Numbered from the stretch's first letter, positions 8,928 through 17,525 are shown. The stretch: DNA of 64,000 nt from an uncultured Lachnospiraceae bacterium (GCA_947384285.1 CANDGI010000006.1:46649-110648), one strand, 5' to 3'. The notes: generated by a model from the sequence alone, not told the origin. Numbers and translations: made by a program.

Positions 8928-10421
8928 CTAATACCCAAGTTCCCGGTCAATCACCGTCCCATCAATGGCGTTTATAGTCATAAAGCTCTGCTTTGAGTGC
9001 TCTCCGTTATTTTTCTCAAGATGCCCATCTATTTCCACGTCGAATCCTCCGAAAAAGTCCCACACCGGCACCAGAATCCCCGACTGGTTATCCACGGCGG
9101 GCTCATACACTCTGCTGTAACCCAATGTTATCTTCGTAATATGGAAAGTCCGCTGTTTCTCAAACTCTGCAATATCTGCATTGGACACCTCCATCATCTG
9201 TTCATATATTTTCGCAATGCTGTCAAAATCCATTAATTTCGCATTTTCCGTCTGGACTCCATCGATTTGATAGGGATTGTAGATTTCCACCTTCTGGATT
9301 CCGTCATCCCCCACAATCACTTCACATCTCTCATAACTCCAGGGAACCAGGGTACTGTCCATATCCTCCAGGCCTCCTCCATAAGAGTCCGTACAGGAAA
9401 TGGGAACTCCATCCACTACCCGGGTAAAGTAAAACAGATACCCTCCATCCAATATCCTGTCTCTTGTTGTATTTCCTTCTCCATGGGTGAAAACAGCATA
9501 ATCCCAATCCTGGATTTCCCAGTCCCAGCCCAGCTTTTCTATTTTCTCCCTGGCAATTTTTTCCGCGTCTTCATAGGAAATATCCACAAATTCTTTCAGC
9601 TCCTCCTCCGTCATGCCCTTGTAATCCTCCCTCTCATAGTCCATCAGATACCTTCCCTCCGTCCAGCTGGTAAACTCCTGGGGATCCGGCACGTCATCCC
9701 TGATTTTGTCAATGGCAAATTTAATATCTGCGGAAACTTCTCCCGATGAAAGAATCCTATAATCGTAATTCCCTTGCTCTGTCTCAGCCACCCCGTAAAA
9801 TCCGTCTTCATCCACCTCCTTCTGGCTTTCTTCTCCCTTCCCACTGACCCATTCCAAGCCAAAGGAAGGCTTTACCTCCTCTTTTACCACTTCCTCAGGC
9901 GCATCTGCCATCTCTTCTTCATCCCTGGCAATTACCTCATCAATGTTATAATACAGTTCTCCATTTTCATCTCTTCCATGCTCGTACGGGTCAAGATTCC
10001 CTTCTGCTTTGTACTGCTTGAGCCTGGTAATTTCCTCCTGGTACTGCTCCTTGGTCATCTCATGATAGCTGTAGGAATGATAGAATTCTGCATCCTCGAA
10101 AAATGCATTGGTGACCTTGTCTATCAGCTCCTGGTTTACTTCCTGTGCAGACACTTTGTAGGTATTTATGGAGTCCACTTCTGGCAGGACTACTTTTGCA
10201 TTACTGTCTATGATAAGGACCCCGTTCTCGTATTCCGCCTGGTTTTGGTAAGCTTTTGGCGCATTTACCATGTCTTTGATTTTTCCTTCGGCGCTTTCGT
10301 ATCCGCTGGCGCTGTCTGCGCCCTTTTGTTTTACAATGGCATTCTTTGGCGTTTCCTGGCAGCCTGCCAATATGCTGATGCAAAGGGCTGCTGCAAGGAT
10401 TGCTGTGTATTTTTTCTTCAT
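8928..10421 (-). CDS. DUF6034-like lipoprotein, paralogue 2
   Basis: A 497-residue lipoprotein with signal peptide MKKKYTAILAAALCIS and lipobox ILAGC. It shares the post-Cys segment QETPK..IVKQKGAD and most of its length with the downstream paralogue, so the pair arose by tandem duplication. It ends AIDGTVIDRELGY. The ATG at 10421 follows AGGAGG with 5 nt spacing; an earlier ATG seven codons upstream lacks a good SD. About 200 bp separate it from paralogue 1. The region upstream holds mobile repeats and no gene on this strand until the kinase at 11031. Confidence 0.7.
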   Translation of the reverse strand: MKKKYTAILAAALCISILAGCQETPKNAIVKQKGADSASGYESAEGKIKDMVNAPKAYQNQAEYENGVLIIDSNAKVVLPEVDSINTYKVSAQEVNQELIDKVTNAFFEDAEFYHSYSYHEMTKEQYQEEITRLKQYKAEGNLDPYEHGRDENGELYYNIDEVIARDEEEMADAPEEVVKEEVKPSFGLEWVSGKGEESQKEVDEDGFYGVAETEQGNYDYRILSSGEVSADIKFAIDKIRDDVPDPQEFTSWTEGRYLMDYEREDYKGMTEEELKEFVDISYEDAEKIAREKIEKLGWDWEIQDWDYAVFTHGEGNTTRDRILDGGYLFYFTRVVDGVPISCTDSYGGGLEDMDSTLVPWSYERCEVIVGDDGIQKVEIYNPYQIDGVQTENAKLMDFDSIAKIYEQMMEVSNADIAEFEKQRTFHITKITLGYSRVYEPAVDNQSGILVPVWDFFGGFDVEIDGHLEKNNGEHSKQSFMTINAIDGTVIDRELGY

Positions 10422-10439
10422 AAGATCCTCCTGTTCTTT

Positions 10440-10498
10440 CATAATAAACTTTCACCATGCACAGCCAGCCGTTTGGCGGGCCGCATTTTGGCAGACTA
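10440..10498. repeat. Copy of GC-rich hairpin repeat
   Basis: CATGCACAGCCAGCCG and TTTGGCGGGCCGCAT at about 10457-10487 are the reverse complement of the 78-bp unit found twice at 29983-30160 (GCGGCCCGCCAGACGGCTGG then CTGTGCATG). The flanking AATAAACTTTCACC corresponds to the degenerate hairpin arm of that unit. Confidence 0.7.
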
Positions 10499-10637
10499 TC
10501 TGCTAACTCCGGCTAAGGAAGCCAGGAAAGCCTTCCTAAGTCTACGTAAGCAGTGGATTTCGCCTTCACCAAGGACGCCCATGAATCGTCTGCTTAGCCA
10601 AAGAGCCATCCTGCCTTTCCTGGGTATCGAAATATAG
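10499..10637. mobile_element. MITE-like element, copy A (left end missing)
   Basis: From CTGCTAACTCCGGCTAAGGA to TTTCCTGGGTATCGAA this stretch matches the copy at 41345-41550 at most positions, including AAGTCTACGTAAGCAGTGG. Its right end, GCCAAAGAGCCATCCTG, matches the inverted terminal arm of the copy at 24684. The left terminal arm is replaced by the hairpin repeat. There is no transposase. Confidence 0.75.
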
Positions 10638-10874
10638 ATTGTTCGCTGTAGGGCTACAGATCAACATGGCGTTGGGAACAGCTTTTATATTATCATGATA
10701 ACAGGTTCTTTTTTGGAAATATTCACTCAGTTGTAAAGGATTGGTAAAGGATTTTTTTGATAGTGATAAGCTTTCATTTTTTCTGTATTTTTCTGCATTT
10801 TCATAAAAAACGAAAAAATGGTTGATAAACAGATAAATTTTGATATTATAAAAGAAATTCTGTGAAATGTTCAA

Positions 10875-11057
10875 ATGTTCTTAAATAAGACAATAGAGTC
10901 TGCCCTTGCCAATGCAATAGATGCAAAAAAAACATGGTTCAAAGCCGCCCTTGAGGAAAATATTAAAATACACCAACCGGACTGTTTCGAGGATTATTCC
11001 GGCCAGCTGAATTTGAGAATCCAACAAAGCCTACAGCGTCCACTGGCAGAACATTGA
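10875..11057 (+). pseudogene. HicB-type antitoxin remnant
   Basis: The frame reads ALANAIDAKKTWFKAALEEN, IKIHQPDCFEDYSGQLNLRI and QQSLQRPLAEH. This fits the end of the HicB core followed by the start of its ribbon-helix-helix DNA-binding tail (usually YSGKFNLRIPKSLHRxLAE). The N-terminal half of the core and the rest of the tail are gone, and no HicA toxin is present. The fragment runs into the 3' end of the histidine kinase gene on the opposite strand, overlapping 27 bp. Family assignment is from motif memory. Confidence 0.6.
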
Positions 11058-12290
11058 AATCTTCGTCCCCTCCCCCGCCTTGCTTTCTATTTTCATCGTT
11101 CCATGATGCACTGCCGCAATCTGTTCGCACAGCGCAAGCCCAAGGCCCATGTTCCCGCTCTTTCTGGAACGGGACTTATCCACCCGGTAAAAGGCTTTCC
11201 GTACCTTATCCACTTCCTCCGGGGGAATTCCGCATCCCTCATCCCGCACCCAAAGAGACCTCTCATCTGCTCCCAGATAAATCCGGCTGCCAGGTTTTGA
11301 GGCCATAATACTGTTATTAATCAGATTAATGAGAAAACTTGTCATCAAATCCTCGTCCATCTGTCTTGTCCCTGCCAGGCAGTTTCCCTCCCGCACCAGG
11401 GAAATTCCTGTCTCCTGCAGCCTATGAGCCACATTGTGCTCCACCGCTTCAAAAAGGCTCTCCAGTGACACCTCCCGCAATGCAGCCTTGCATTCCGGCT
11501 CATACAGCCTGGTCAATTCCATCATTTTTTCGGTGAGCCGGGACAGCCTGCCGCTTTCCTGATGGATATAGCGCAGGGACTTTTCCTCCTGCTCTGGTGA
11601 TAATTTTACATTTAAAAGCGTTTCCGAATACCCTTTGATGGCCGTCAAAGGAGTCTTTAACTCATGGGACATACTTCCGATCAGCTGCCTTTGGGCTTCG
11701 TTCACAGCCTGCAGGGGCTTTGTAATTTTCTTAATCAGACATACCAGCAGCAATGCCATCCCCAAAGACGCCAGGCAGGAAACCAACAGCTCCTGGATAA
11801 CCAGACTCCGGGTTTTTTCAAAAATATAAGTCACATCCACGGCATAAAATAACGTGTAATCGGCAGATGCCCTTTGGTAATACCGGATTGCATCCCTTTG
11901 GAAAAACACCAGGATGTATCTGTCATCGCTTATTTCCAATACGCAATCCCCAGAATCTTCGATTTCACTTAAATTGATATTTTCCACATTAAATTCATAG
12001 GGGCTGCTGTTGTACAACTCCTCCCCTTCCTTATACAACGCTGAATTTTCCCGCATATTTTCCCGGAAGCAGTAAATGATCACATGGTCGGACAATTCAG
12101 ATTTTAACCCTGCATTAGACAATTTCCGGTTAAAATCCCCTAGGGCATTTTCGTATATTTTACGTTCCTTTTCTTTGAGCAAATCAATTTTTTCCTGCCG
12201 GCTGGTAAAAATCACATAAAAAGAAAAAACCTGCGCCAACACAAAAAGCATGGTTGCCGCAGTAAGTGCAATTTTTTTGATCATATCCAT
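11031..12290 (-). CDS. Sensor histidine kinase
   Basis: Membrane histidine kinase of about 419 residues. A first helix (IALTAATMLFVLAQVFSFYV) precedes an extracellular sensor of about 130 residues and a second helix (LVSCLASLGMALLLVCLI). Then comes a HisKA domain with phospho-acceptor His in MSHELKTPLTAIKGYSE, and a HATPase with N-box NLINNSI, DEGCGIPPEE and GLGLALCEQI. It follows the response regulator gene and is its likely partner. The ATG at 12290 is preceded by GGAGG at 11 nt. An ATG at 12308 is also open, but its codons come from a copy of the regulator's 3' end. Confidence 0.9.
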   Translation of the reverse strand: MDMIKKIALTAATMLFVLAQVFSFYVIFTSRQEKIDLLKEKERKIYENALGDFNRKLSNAGLKSELSDHVIIYCFRENMRENSALYKEGEELYNSSPYEFNVENINLSEIEDSGDCVLEISDDRYILVFFQRDAIRYYQRASADYTLFYAVDVTYIFEKTRSLVIQELLVSCLASLGMALLLVCLIKKITKPLQAVNEAQRQLIGSMSHELKTPLTAIKGYSETLLNVKLSPEQEEKSLRYIHQESGRLSRLTEKMMELTRLYEPECKAALREVSLESLFEAVEHNVAHRLQETGISLVREGNCLAGTRQMDEDLMTSFLINLINNSIMASKPGSRIYLGADERSLWVRDEGCGIPPEEVDKVRKAFYRVDKSRSRKSGNMGLGLALCEQIAAVHHGTMKIESKAGEGTKISMFCQWTL

Positions 12291-12296
12291 GGTTAA

Positions 12297-12455
12297 CGAT
12301 ACCTCCATTCGGCATTCAGCCTTGGCTTGATTGCAATCCTCCTAGATCTTCCTGATATCCGTTAAGGCGCTTCCATCCAGTATTCAGCCCAGACTTGATT
12401 GCAATCTTCTTGGATTTTCCTGATATCCGTTAAGGCACTTCCATCCGGTATCCCA
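12297..12455. repeat. 68-bp tandem duplication of response-regulator 3' end
   Basis: GTTAAGGC..CTTCCATCC occurs at 12429 (stop and last codons of the regulator) and at 12361. CTTGATTGCAATC..CCTGATATCC occurs twice, again 68 bp apart. A third, more diverged partial copy runs into the kinase start, where ATGGAGGTATCGTTAA corresponds to ATGGAAGTGCCTTAA of the regulator. The kinase's GGAGG comes from this copy. Confidence 0.85.
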
Positions 12456-13092
12456 CTCTGGGCACTGTAATAATCACATCAGAGAAATCCAGCTTCTTGC
12501 GGATATTCCCCACATGCACATCAACGGTGCGGCTTTCTCCCTGGAAATCCACGCCCCAGAGGATATTCAAAATCTGATCTCTGGTAATCACCCGGTTCCT
12601 GTATTTCCAAAACACCAGCAGACAGTCAAACTCCATGGGCTGCATAGGGATTTCCCTGCCGTTTTTCTGGACAGTCCTCTTGTTCTCATTGATGACCACG
12701 TCACGGATACGGATTTCCTCTGTCTCCTCTTTGCCGCAGCGTTTCAGTATATTGTCCATGCGGACCAGAAGCTCCAGCATTTCAAAAGGCTTTACGATAT
12801 AATCCTCCGCCCCGCTTCTTAAGCCCTTTACTTTGCTGGGCAAATCCCCTTTGGCTGTGAGGTAAATGACAGGGATATTGTGTTCCTTCAATTCTTCTAA
12901 CAATTCAAAACCGTCTTTTCCTGGAAGCATAATATCCAAAAGGGCAAGGGAATAATCATCCCGTTCCCTTAGATGGCGGCTGAACTCATTGCCGTCAAAA
13001 AAGGGAACAGGCTGATATCCCGCAATCTCCAGATTCATGCAGATTAAATCATTGATGGAGATTTCGTCTTCGATTACTAATATTTTTTTCAT
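12430..13092 (-). CDS. OmpR-family response regulator
   Basis: The protein has 220 residues. Receiver domain: acidic pocket IEDE, phospho-acceptor Asp53 in LALLDIMLPGKDG, Thr in YLTAKG and Lys in IVKPFE. C-terminal winged helix: QPMEFDCLLVFW, then SRTVDVHVGNIRKKL and VPRVGYRM. The ATG at 13092 starts the canonical MKKILVIEDE, only two bases after the stop of a rubredoxin gene, so the two are translationally coupled. The sensor kinase gene follows 139 bp downstream. Targets are unknown. Confidence 0.93.
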   Translation of the reverse strand: MKKILVIEDEISINDLICMNLEIAGYQPVPFFDGNEFSRHLRERDDYSLALLDIMLPGKDGFELLEELKEHNIPVIYLTAKGDLPSKVKGLRSGAEDYIVKPFEMLELLVRMDNILKRCGKEETEEIRIRDVVINENKRTVQKNGREIPMQPMEFDCLLVFWKYRNRVITRDQILNILWGVDFQGESRTVDVHVGNIRKKLDFSDVIITVPRVGYRMEVP

Positions 13093-13094
13093 GC

Positions 13095-13250
13095 TTATTT
13101 CTCTGAGAACTGATCCTTGCCTACAAAGCACAACGGACACTCAAAATCGGCTGGTACATCCTCCCATTTTGTGCCTGGGGCAATGCCGCCCTCTGGATAT
13201 CCCTGCGCTTCATCATATTCCCATCCGCAAACGTCACATACATATTTCAT
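13095..13250 (-). CDS. Rubredoxin
   Basis: This 51-residue protein has two CxxC knuckles, MKYVCDVCGWEYDEAQG and FECPLCFVGKDQFSEK, with the conserved PEGGIAPGTKWEDVP between them. It is therefore a standard one-iron rubredoxin, a cytoplasmic electron carrier that anaerobes use with oxygen- or peroxide-reducing enzymes. A promoter lies upstream at 13313-13344, and the stop is two bases from the start of the response regulator. This places a redox protein first in a two-component operon. The gene is short and easily missed. Confidence 0.92.
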   Translation of the reverse strand: MKYVCDVCGWEYDEAQGYPEGGIAPGTKWEDVPADFECPLCFVGKDQFSEK

Positions 13251-13312
13251 GCTTTCCACCATTCCTTTCCTGTCTTACTGCCAATAGATTATGTTTCTCT
13301 CTTTTTACGTGC

Positions 13313-13344
13313 ATTATATTATCACAAAAGCATGTATAATTCAA
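13313..13344 (-). promoter_or_regulatory. Promoter of rubredoxin-regulator-kinase operon
   Basis: On the minus strand TTGAAT (13339-13344) is followed after 17 nt by TAATAT (13316-13321); TATAAT is also present three bases further. It lies about 65 bp upstream of the rubredoxin start. Confidence 0.6.
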
Positions 13345-13434
13345 TATGCGCTGCCAAATATTTCCATGGACAGCAGATGCAAAACTCAAAGAATCTATCC
13401 TTCAATATTTCCCAGGCTGATAGGTGCATTGTTA

Positions 13435-13592
13435 CAAAACCAGGACGATCACCAGCACGATGGGAATCACGGTCTGGAATAAATTGTCCACATCTTTTAA
13501 AACTTCCTCCCGGGGAACATAGGCGACAGCAGCCCAGACACCATTTTGCTGATCCAGGCTTCCGTTTCCTGAATCACCCGTTCCGAGGTGGT
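13435..13592 (-). pseudogene. Chemoreceptor (dCache MCP) fragment
   Basis: One minus-strand frame gives MKYTTSERVIQETEAWISKM, like the start of a Cache sensor. After a shift it gives GVWAAVAYVPREEVL then LFQTVIPIVLVIVLVL, the end of a Cache domain and its second membrane helix. The sensor middle and the whole signalling domain are missing. It lies just downstream of the SDR gene. Confidence 0.55.
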
Positions 13593-13600
13593 ATATTTCA

Positions 13601-14371
13601 TCAATTTTTAAAAACTTTTTTCTTTTTCTGCTGGCGGGCAGCAATCCTGATATATAATTCCTCAGGCAGGAACCGTCCGAAGGTTATTGCCAGCTTTACG
13701 GAAAGGGTTGGGATAATCACCGTTTTTTTCCGTTTCATTTTCTTCCATGCATAGCGGGCGCAATAGGACGGGCGGATGCCCTTTAGGGCGAAATCCACAT
13801 CCGCCACCTGGTTGAATTCCGTGTCTACCGGTCCTGGGCAAAGACAGCCAATATAGACAGGGCTTCCTTCGCTCCGAAGCTCCTCTGCAATGGCCCTGGT
13901 CAAACTTGCCACATAAGATTTGGTAGCATAATAGGTTGCCATATAAGGCCCCGCCGGCATTAATCCAGCGCAGGAGGCCACATTCAAAATAGAGCCGAAT
14001 TTTTGCCGGCTCATTTTCCGAAGCGCCAATTTTGTCAAAAGATGCACTGCTTTCACATTGACGGAAACCATATCCATTTCTTTTTCTATATCGCCCTTTT
14101 TAAATTTGCAGCAGTCCCCAAAGCCTGCATTATTAATCCAGACAGCTATGGGCTTATCCTCCACTGCATGGTACAGACGGTAGCATTCTATCTCTTTTGT
14201 CAGGTCAGCCGTTATAATCTCACATTCTGTCTTGACTGTCTTCTTTATTCTCTCCAGACGATCCTCTCTGCGCGCCGTTAAGATTAACCCATACCCTTCC
14301 TTTGCCAGGATTTTTGCAAACTCCATCCCAATCCCCGAGCTTGCCCCGGTAACTACCGCATATTTTTTCAT
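13601..14371 (-). CDS. Short-chain dehydrogenase/reductase
   Basis: The 256-residue classical SDR has the cofactor motif TGASSGIG at about 8-15, NNAGFG, the catalytic Ser in NVASCAG and the Tyr-x3-Lys in YYATKSY. The DltE/YqjQ-like pattern PGPVDTEF and a basic C-terminal tail are present. The Arg in ARRED suggests NADPH preference. The ATG at 14371 has GGAG six bases upstream. A second ATG four codons earlier (14383) has AGGA at the same distance, so the start is uncertain by four residues. Substrate unknown. Confidence 0.85.
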   Translation of the reverse strand: MKKYAVVTGASSGIGMEFAKILAKEGYGLILTARREDRLERIKKTVKTECEIITADLTKEIECYRLYHAVEDKPIAVWINNAGFGDCCKFKKGDIEKEMDMVSVNVKAVHLLTKLALRKMSRQKFGSILNVASCAGLMPAGPYMATYYATKSYVASLTRAIAEELRSEGSPVYIGCLCPGPVDTEFNQVADVDFALKGIRPSYCARYAWKKMKRKKTVIIPTLSVKLAITFGRFLPEELYIRIAARQQKKKKVFKN

Positions 14372-14470
14372 ATATTTCTCCATTTCCTTTCCTGTTTTCA
14401 ATACCGACCCTTTGCAGAATTGCTTCCAAAACAGATTTCGTGCATGGAACCATAATTTTTCCTCAGTTCT

Positions 14471-14902
14471 TTACACTTTTTTATTAAATACAGATAATTC
14501 CTCCCTGTCTTCTATGCCAAAAAACCGTTCTCTGTCGTTGTGGGGAAACAACAGCTCCATATAAAGATTTCCCAATAACTCCTTCACTTCATCCACATTA
14601 ACCTCTTCCACTGGCAGCTCCTTTAACTCCATGGCTCTAAGATTCGAAAGCGCCGCCTCAATCCGCTGCTTATCGGTAGGAGCTTTTTCAAAAATCGGCA
14701 CCGGCTCCGCAGGCTGGCTGGGTTCTTCTGCCTGGGGCTCTAAAATCTCCTTTGCCTCTGGTATTTTATAAACAATATTCTTACATGTTTTCTCAAAGCA
14801 CTCTGGATCATATTTGGATAAATACCTTAAATCCTCCATCGTCAGCGTGTGTTTATTATGTATCTTAATGTAGATATTTACAAGACGCGTATCTTTTCCC
14901 AT
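14471..14902 (-). CDS. Conserved small hypothetical protein
   Basis: This 143-residue soluble protein begins MGKDTRLVNIYIKIHNK. It has a helical N-terminal part (LTMEDLRYLSKYDPECFEKTC), a Pro/Glu-rich linker, and a C-terminal acidic helix ending HNDRERFFGIEDREEL. The ATG at 14902 has a strong SD (GGGAGG) at good spacing. The SD lies inside the last codons of the upstream lipoprotein gene, with 25 bp overlap. No family was recognised. Confidence 0.65.
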   Translation of the reverse strand: MGKDTRLVNIYIKIHNKHTLTMEDLRYLSKYDPECFEKTCKNIVYKIPEAKEILEPQAEEPSQPAEPVPIFEKAPTDKQRIEAALSNLRAMELKELPVEEVNVDEVKELLGNLYMELLFPHNDRERFFGIEDREELSVFNKKV

Positions 14903-16242
14903 ATGACTCCCTCCCGGATTCCCCCTGTCCGCCATTGATTACAGTATAATTCTCTTACAGGCGTATTGTCAACTTTTTGTCTCAAAAACAAGGGTATTAT
15001 TACCAAAAAAGAAACATCGAGGCTCTTTTTCCTGCGGGAAGGGTAAAAATATACCGGAAGGCAGATGGGCAAATCTGTGGTGAACTTCTTTTCTCCGTCC
15101 TTTAGAGACAGCTCCCTGTGATTTTGGCGGAACAATTCTGCAGTAACAACCCCGCAGATTCTATCCACCGGATAACTGCATCTTCGGTAAATGGGATCAC
15201 TGTAACAGGCAGCCGAAGATTCAAACAGAAAATATGTTTTATCTCCATCACAGACCAATTCCTCTGCCATAGGAGGAAATTTGCAGGAGTCATAATAATG
15301 ATAAACACTTCTTCCAGTCAATGGGTCTTTCCCTGCCTCATAAAAATGAACCTTCGAGTCGAAATAACGTCCTTGGGATGTGGTAACCGCCAGGTACGTT
15401 CTCTCCCCTCTTTCCATAAAAGCAGCCCCGTTGGCAAATTCAGGAATCACGATTTCCTCCTGCTTTTCCAATGTAAGGATTTCTCCTTCCTCTTTCCGCT
15501 GTTTTCCTACTTTATAGCTTCTAAGCATTCCTCTGCCATTCATCCGGTTGGAATAGGTTCCCACCCATAACCGGCCATCATGCCAGGTCACAAAGGAAGC
15601 TACCGCGCCGCAATAGACATCCTGCCCGTATTCGGAAAGCTTATAGCTGCTCTTTCCGGAGTTTACCGCCTCTTTCAAGGTCTCATAAGAAATAACGCTG
15701 CAGGCTCTGTCCGTGCTCTTTGCAATCCATATATTTTTTCCATCAAAAGCTACGCCTCCCACATGGTTCCTATCCGGCAAAACAATCGTCGTTAAAAGCT
15801 CCCGGCTCCCAGGATTTTGGTTGGAAAGCACATACAGCACAGATGGATTAATCTTATGTGCGCCCTGCTTGGGATTCTTGTAAAAATCTCCGCTGTCATA
15901 AGCGGTCACCAGCATGTAATCCCCTGCAATGCAAATTCCCTGCGGCACCATATATCCGCAGCTCTCTCCTAAAATATCCGTGGATTCCAGCCCCGGCACC
16001 GGGTCAGCGTCCTCTGGCTGATACAAATTTTCAAAAAAACGGTAATGACTTAAGGTTTTTTGAAATCTTTTATCATAACGGAAATCCGTGCCAGCCGTAT
16101 CCGCTGCTGTTTCCATCTTTTCCCAAAAAGAAAGGGCCGCATGGAATTCTTCTCCTGTTTTTCGGAGACATCCTGCAGCCATTATCATAAAAAGCAACAC
16201 GCTATATTTGAAAACCATACTGTTTTTATTCTTCTCGCCCAT
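14878..16242 (-). CDS. Lipoprotein, probable beta-propeller
   Basis: The protein has 454 residues with a signal peptide (YSVLLFMIMAAGC) giving a lipobox Cys. The body has repeated strands typical of propeller proteins: GYMVPQGICIAGDYMLVTAYD, VGGVAFDGKNIWIAKS, WHDGRLWVGTYSN and FANGAAFMERGERTYLAV. It was probably an extracellular binding protein. The ATG at 16242 follows AAGGACGG. The last 60 residues are atypical (basic, then LVIIPLFL) and run through the next gene's SD, so the natural stop may have been lost. Confidence 0.6.
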   Translation of the reverse strand: MGEKNKNSMVFKYSVLLFMIMAAGCLRKTGEEFHAALSFWEKMETAADTAGTDFRYDKRFQKTLSHYRFFENLYQPEDADPVPGLESTDILGESCGYMVPQGICIAGDYMLVTAYDSGDFYKNPKQGAHKINPSVLYVLSNQNPGSRELLTTIVLPDRNHVGGVAFDGKNIWIAKSTDRACSVISYETLKEAVNSGKSSYKLSEYGQDVYCGAVASFVTWHDGRLWVGTYSNRMNGRGMLRSYKVGKQRKEEGEILTLEKQEEIVIPEFANGAAFMERGERTYLAVTTSQGRYFDSKVHFYEAGKDPLTGRSVYHYYDSCKFPPMAEELVCDGDKTYFLFESSAACYSDPIYRRCSYPVDRICGVVTAELFRQNHRELSLKDGEKKFTTDLPICLPVYFYPSRRKKSLDVSFLVIIPLFLRQKVDNTPVRELYCNQWRTGGIREGVIWEKIRVL

Positions 16243-16511
16243 ATCTGTTCCGTCCTTCATATATGTTCAAAATTCTATTCTTATATTTAGTATAACCTGC
16301 AAATTTACAGACATAATTAACAAAAAATGTATATTTTGTAAACTTTTTTGTCTATTTTGTGCAAATTCTGGAAATTCATGTCAACCAAATGGAATTCTTG
16401 AATCTGCGGCAAAAAAATGATATGATAAGTGTAAAAAAACCTAAATTATAAGAACTGTATGATTGCAAGCCAAACCCACAAAATATTTTAAGGACAAAAG
16501 GATGTGAAAAC

Positions 16512-16760
16512 ATGCCATTACCCGGACAACAGATTTACACATCAAAAGATTACTAGAGCTTTCCAGACAGCCAGCGTGCGGTATTAATTGACGGCCAGCT
16601 CTACGCCATGGCGCCGCCAGGCTTTATCCACCAAAAGCTGGTCCAGCCATTAGGACGCGCCATCGGCAATTATCTCTCTGTCCTCTGTGATAAAAGCAAA
16701 ATATCGGACCGGGGATGCATGATAGCACGAACCTCCGCAAAATGGATAATTATTTTTCCC
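16512..16760 (+). pseudogene. Uma2-family (DUF820) nuclease remnant 1
   Basis: The frame reads MPLPGQQIYTSKDY, a TAG stop at a position that is normally Trp, then SFPDSQRAVLIDGQLYAMAP and PGFIHQKLVQPLGRAIGNYL. This is the N-terminal third of a Uma2 protein (…LIDGxLYxMAPPSxxHQ…). After about 16700 the match is lost. An SD (AAGGATGTG) precedes the ATG. The in-frame stop and truncation make it a dead gene. Confidence 0.75.
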
Positions 16761-16823
16761 TTTGATTGCAGCAGGCGGCTGCGGTATGTTATAATAAAAA
16801 AAAATAATTAAGGAGAGATTCTT

Positions 16824-17447
16824 ATGGGCGTAACAGATATAAGCAAATTAAATGACATGCAATTAAGCGTATTAACTGAAATTGGAAATATTGGTTCCGG
16901 CAATGCCGCAACTGCTTTGGCAACTTTATTAAACACCTTCGTGGATATTGAGATTCCTAACATCCATCTGCTTAACTTCGAGGACGTTTCCCAATATCTG
17001 GGCGGCCCGGACAACTATGCCCTGGGTCTGACCATCAGCCTGGACGGGGACATCCAGGGAATGATGCTTCAGATTATCCAGAAAGAATTTGCAGAAAAAT
17101 TAATCAATACATTTTATGAAAAAGAGATTACTTCCCTGCACGATATTACGGAAATGGATTTATCTGTGGTTCGGGAAATGGGCAACATCACCACTGCGGC
17201 ATATATCAATTCCATCGCCCAGATGACAAATACATTTATCAACATTACGCCGCCGGAGGATCACATTGACACGATTGGAAATATTTTGGAAATACCTTCC
17301 CGCAGCTTTGATTCGCTGGGCAGGAAGGTATTGTACATTGACGAGAGCTTTTTTATTTCCGGCACACAGATTAAGGGAAGCATGATTTTAATCCTGGAAT
17401 ATTCTTCCATGAATACACTGTTCCAGAAACTGGGGCTGCCGGTTTAG
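16824..17447 (+). CDS. cheC: CheC-family chemotaxis phosphatase
   Basis: The protein has 207 residues and shows the internal repeat of CheC. Both active sites are visible: LTEIGNIGSGNAATALATLL near the N-terminus and VVREMGNITTAAYINSIAQM in the middle, each with the Glu and Asn needed for CheY-P dephosphorylation. The SD AAGGAGAG precedes the ATG. It stands alone on the plus strand between the Uma2 remnant and a strong terminator. It probably acts on chemotaxis genes elsewhere, with the receptor at 35797 as one possible client. Confidence 0.93.
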   Translation: MGVTDISKLNDMQLSVLTEIGNIGSGNAATALATLLNTFVDIEIPNIHLLNFEDVSQYLGGPDNYALGLTISLDGDIQGMMLQIIQKEFAEKLINTFYEKEITSLHDITEMDLSVVREMGNITTAAYINSIAQMTNTFINITPPEDHIDTIGNILEIPSRSFDSLGRKVLYIDESFFISGTQIKGSMILILEYSSMNTLFQKLGLPV

Positions 17448-17525
17448 GGAGAAAGAGATATCGCAAAGATGGGCAGAAAAACAGACTGCCGGCTAACTTC
17501 AGGCATGCTAAAATCTTCCGTAGGC

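Noticed and set aside
10566-10874. 102-codon minus-strand frame
   Set aside because: It runs through the MITE-like element and AT-rich flank, with no motif or SD.
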